From Rhodobacter sp. (GTDB lineage: Bacteria > Pseudomonadota > Alphaproteobacteria > Rhodobacterales > Rhodobacteraceae), in assembly GCA_016704435.1 (NCBI GenBank), contig JADJAB010000030.1, positions 1 to 18,124 of the forward strand: 18,124 bases of DNA. Reading direction: 5' to 3'. Made by a program: the position numbers and the translations under genes. Under the pieces are notes generated by a model. The model was not told the origin of the DNA, did not search any database, and worked only from the letters and a program-made list of their open reading frames with translations. Below are positions 16,371 through 18,124 of the stretch, piece by piece. Position 1 is the first letter of the stretch; each line of letters begins with the position of its first letter.

Positions 16371-16449
16371 GAAAGGGTGTCAAAAACGAGAATATTGTCC
16401 TTTACCCGATGGGATGTGTGCCGAATTCCGTACTTCCGGTACTCGTGGC

Positions 16450-16467
16450 GGTTTTGTCGCAAGGTTC
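16450..16467 (+). repeat. IS6-type terminal-repeat-like sequence, copy 2
   Basis: GGTTTTGTCGCAAGGTTC, 97 bases from copy 1 and in the same orientation. It lies 7 bases from the point where the IS5-family transposase homology stops, so it may mark the junction that truncated that element. Confidence 0.4.
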
Positions 16468-16474
16468 AGCCACC

Positions 16475-17136
16475 GCGCTCTACGAGGTTGCGCAGCCGGT
16501 AGAGTTTGCGGTCACGGCCATACGCAGCTTTCGGGACTTTCGCATCGGGATCACCGGCACGACGTTCGCGCCTCCATGGTTTTGCGAACTTTGTCAGAGT
16601 CATAGCCGCGATCCGCCAGCAGGACGGAGGGCTCTGGCAGGTTGTCGTCCATGATGAGGTCAAAGCCCAGATAGTCCGATGTCTGGCCCGGCGTGATGTC
16701 CGACCTCATGGGCAGGCCTGCTGCGTTGACGCGGAGGTGGATCTTGGTCGTGAAGCCACCTCGCGAACGGCCAAAACCCTGTTGCGGAGTCCCCCTTTAG
16801 CGCCCGCTGCCTGGTGATGGGCGCGGATCACGGTGCTGTCGATCATCTGCAGCCCATCGGGACCACCCTGCCGCAGTTCAGCGCCTCCATGATCTGCTCC
16901 CACAGCCCGGCCAAGGTCCAGCGCCGGAACTGGCGGTAAACACTGGACCATTTGCCAAACTCTTCCGGCAGGTCGCGCCACGGAGAGCCCGTCCGAGCTA
17001 TCCAGAAAATCCCATCCAGAACAAGTCTATGGTTCGAAGGTTTGCGCCCATTCGGGGCCCGGACGGCCAAAATGAAGCGTTCATGGAACGCCCACTCCCC
17101 GTCCGACATCAGATCTCGTGCCAAGCTGGTCTCCAT
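16475..17136 (-). pseudogene. IS5-family transposase (IS427-like), frameshifted and 3'-truncated
   Basis: DDE transposase remnant. The N-terminal part has SDGEWAFHERFILAVRAPNG, LVLDGIFWIARTGSPWRDL and FGKWSSVYRQFRRW. The catalytic part has LQMIDSTVIRAHHQAAGAKG, then FTTKIHLRVNAAGLP, LPEPSVLLADRGYDSDKVR and finally RKLYRLRNLVER. IS427-type enzymes normally use one frameshift; here at least four shifts are needed, near 16858, 16791-16795, 16564 and 16532. The product ends at LVER, losing the C-terminal FNRLKN-type region with the last catalytic Glu surroundings. The start ATG at 17136 matches the usual N-terminus only roughly. Not functional. Confidence 0.82.
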
Positions 17137-17304
17137 CGCAGATACCAGCTTGAATCACGTTCAACGGCCCCATGTGAATCCCTTTTGTCAACACGGCCTA
17201 GGGGCTATTCACACGCTGCTTGCGAAGGTACTCCTGAGCTCTCTCCGTTCGTTGGCGAAGGTTTGTGTCACAGCACTACAATCAGTCTCAGGAAAGGACG
17301 CAGC
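17137..17304. other. Intergenic region upstream of the TMADH-like gene
   Basis: 168 bases. The left part is probably the end of the IS5-family element; a CTAG followed by GGGCTATTCACAC at about 17198-17214 may be its terminus. The right part must hold the promoter of the flavoprotein gene. Its ribosome site GGAAAGGA is at 17291-17298. No gene seen. Confidence 0.4.
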
Positions 17305-18124
17305 ATGGTCAGGGACCCAAAGTACGACATTCTGTTTGAACCCATCAGGATCGGACCGAAAACGATGCACAATCGCTTTTGGCAGACCACCCACTGCCTT
17401 GGTCCGGGCTCTGAGCGTCCCGGCGCCCAGGCAGCATACCGTGGAATGAAGGCGGAAGGTGGCTGGGCGGCCGTGTTCACTGAGTTCTGCTCGGTCCACC
17501 CCGAGTCCGACGAATATCCCTTCATCAGCGCCCGGCTCTGGGACAAAGGCGATATCATCAACCTCGGCCTGATGTGTGACAGCGTGCATCAGCACGGTGG
17601 CCTAGCCGGTGTTCAGCTCTGGTACGGCGGCATGCACTCGATCTGCATGGAAAGCCGTGAGGTGCCGCGTAGCGCCAGTTCCCTGCCATCAAACCTCGTT
17701 CCTTGTCGCAATGCCTATAGTTCGGAAGCGGATGTTGACGACATCAAGGCAATCATCAACATGTATGTTGAGGCAGGCAAACGCGCCGTACAGGCAGGCT
17801 TTGACATTCTCGAGGTCTCGGGCGGCGACAGCACAATTCCGATCCAGTTTCTTGACCACCGCTACAACCATCGCACCGATGCCTATGGCGGTACTTTTGA
17901 AAAGCGGGCGCGGTTCTATCTGGAACTGATGCACGCGCTCAAGAAGGCTTGCGGCAATGATGCAGCCGTCACCACCGCTTCGAAATCGACACATTGATCG
18001 GCCCTTCGGGAATTCAGGCCGATGTCGAGGGGATCGGCTTTGTCGAGATGCTGCACAAGGAAGGCGTCTGCGATGCATGGTCGGTAAAGATCGGCGACTA
18101 CGAAGAATGGGGCGAGGACGCCGC
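17305..18124 (+). CDS. Trimethylamine/dimethylamine dehydrogenase-family flavoprotein, 3'-truncated, one frameshift
   Basis: Old-yellow-enzyme-type FMN barrel at the N-terminus of a TMADH-like iron-sulfur flavoprotein, which oxidatively demethylates amines. The start ATG has GGAAAGGA seven bases upstream. The opening DPKYDILFEPIRIGPKTM and the following Cys in QTTHC match TMADH, where that Cys (30 in the mature enzyme) bonds covalently to FMN. AEGGWAAVFTEFCS, LAGVQLWYGGMHS and YNHRTDAYGGTFEKRARF follow in order. The TMADH substrate-site Tyr60 is Phe here, and the Tyr169/His172 pair is Ser/Asp in LEVSGGDSTIP. Near 17976 one C appears missing; the next frame continues RFEIDTLIGPSG to SVKIGDYEEWGEDA at the window edge. 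The substrate is probably not trimethylamine; a betaine or other N-methyl compound is likely. Confidence 0.85.

Larger units (their letters stand above)
16268..16474. other. Gene-free stretch with IS-end-like scraps
   Basis: 207 bases between the operon end and the IS5 fragment. No plausible gene on either strand. It contains a possible terminator stem (16321-16341) and three variants of a GGTTCTGTCGCAAAG-like string at 16270, 16353 and 16450. Base composition is lower in GC than the genes around it. Confidence 0.5.

Noticed and set aside
1..18124. tRNA, rRNA, riboswitch, toxin-antitoxin or anti-phage genes
   Set aside because: I looked for cloverleaf-like arms, conserved rRNA strings, small paired genes and defence motifs and found none I could support.

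Overview
The window reads as an accessory region of a GC-rich alphaproteobacterium. Rhodobacteraceae (a Paracoccus/Roseobacter relative) is most likely, judged from codon use, the styles of the transporter and GMC-oxidoreductase genes, and the mix of IS21, IS3, IS5 and IS6 remnants. That assignment is inference; no rRNA or other taxonomic marker is present.

Layout. (1) Positions 1-4168 (+) hold a co-directional set: the 3' end of an allantoinase-type polysaccharide deacetylase, a 57-residue single-TM protein, an NCS1 (cytosine/purine/allantoin-type) permease broken by about nine single-base indels, and a choline-dehydrogenase-like GMC oxidoreductase with two indels. (2) Positions 4169-8397 are an insertion-sequence graveyard. 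An intact IS21-type element (4991-7577, istA and istB, matched terminal repeats) is flanked on the left by half of an IS6 transposase and on the right by half of an IS3 element. These remnants carry several small hairpin-forming insertions of about 40 bp that share conserved ends but differ in their palindromic centres. (3) Positions 8398-16267 hold a divergent LysR-type regulator and a tightly overlapping operon: periplasmic betaine-type binding protein, ProV-like ATPase, a double-length fused permease, a small cupin, and a 788-residue DUF1989-aminomethyltransferase (GcvT-like) fusion. (4) Positions 16268-17304 hold IS6-end-like scraps and a truncated, frameshifted IS5-family transposase. (5) From 17305 to the window end is a trimethylamine-dehydrogenase-family flavoprotein. 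It keeps the flavin-linking Cys but lacks the Tyr/His pair of the TMA enzyme.

How it may work together. The binding protein, ATPase and permease would import a quaternary ammonium compound (glycine betaine or similar). The GMC enzyme would oxidise an alcohol such as choline. The GcvT-like fusion and the TMADH-like enzyme would remove one-carbon groups, probably to tetrahydrofolate. This looks like a methylated-amine catabolic island repeatedly cut by insertion sequences. The full DUF1989-GcvT plus cupin plus betaine-importer operon is the best candidate for an uncharacterised pathway. The hairpin family is the best candidate for an unexplained DNA-level structure.

Caveat. Many frameshifts outside the IS remnants are single-base changes in or next to homopolymers, so sequencing error is a serious alternative to real gene decay.
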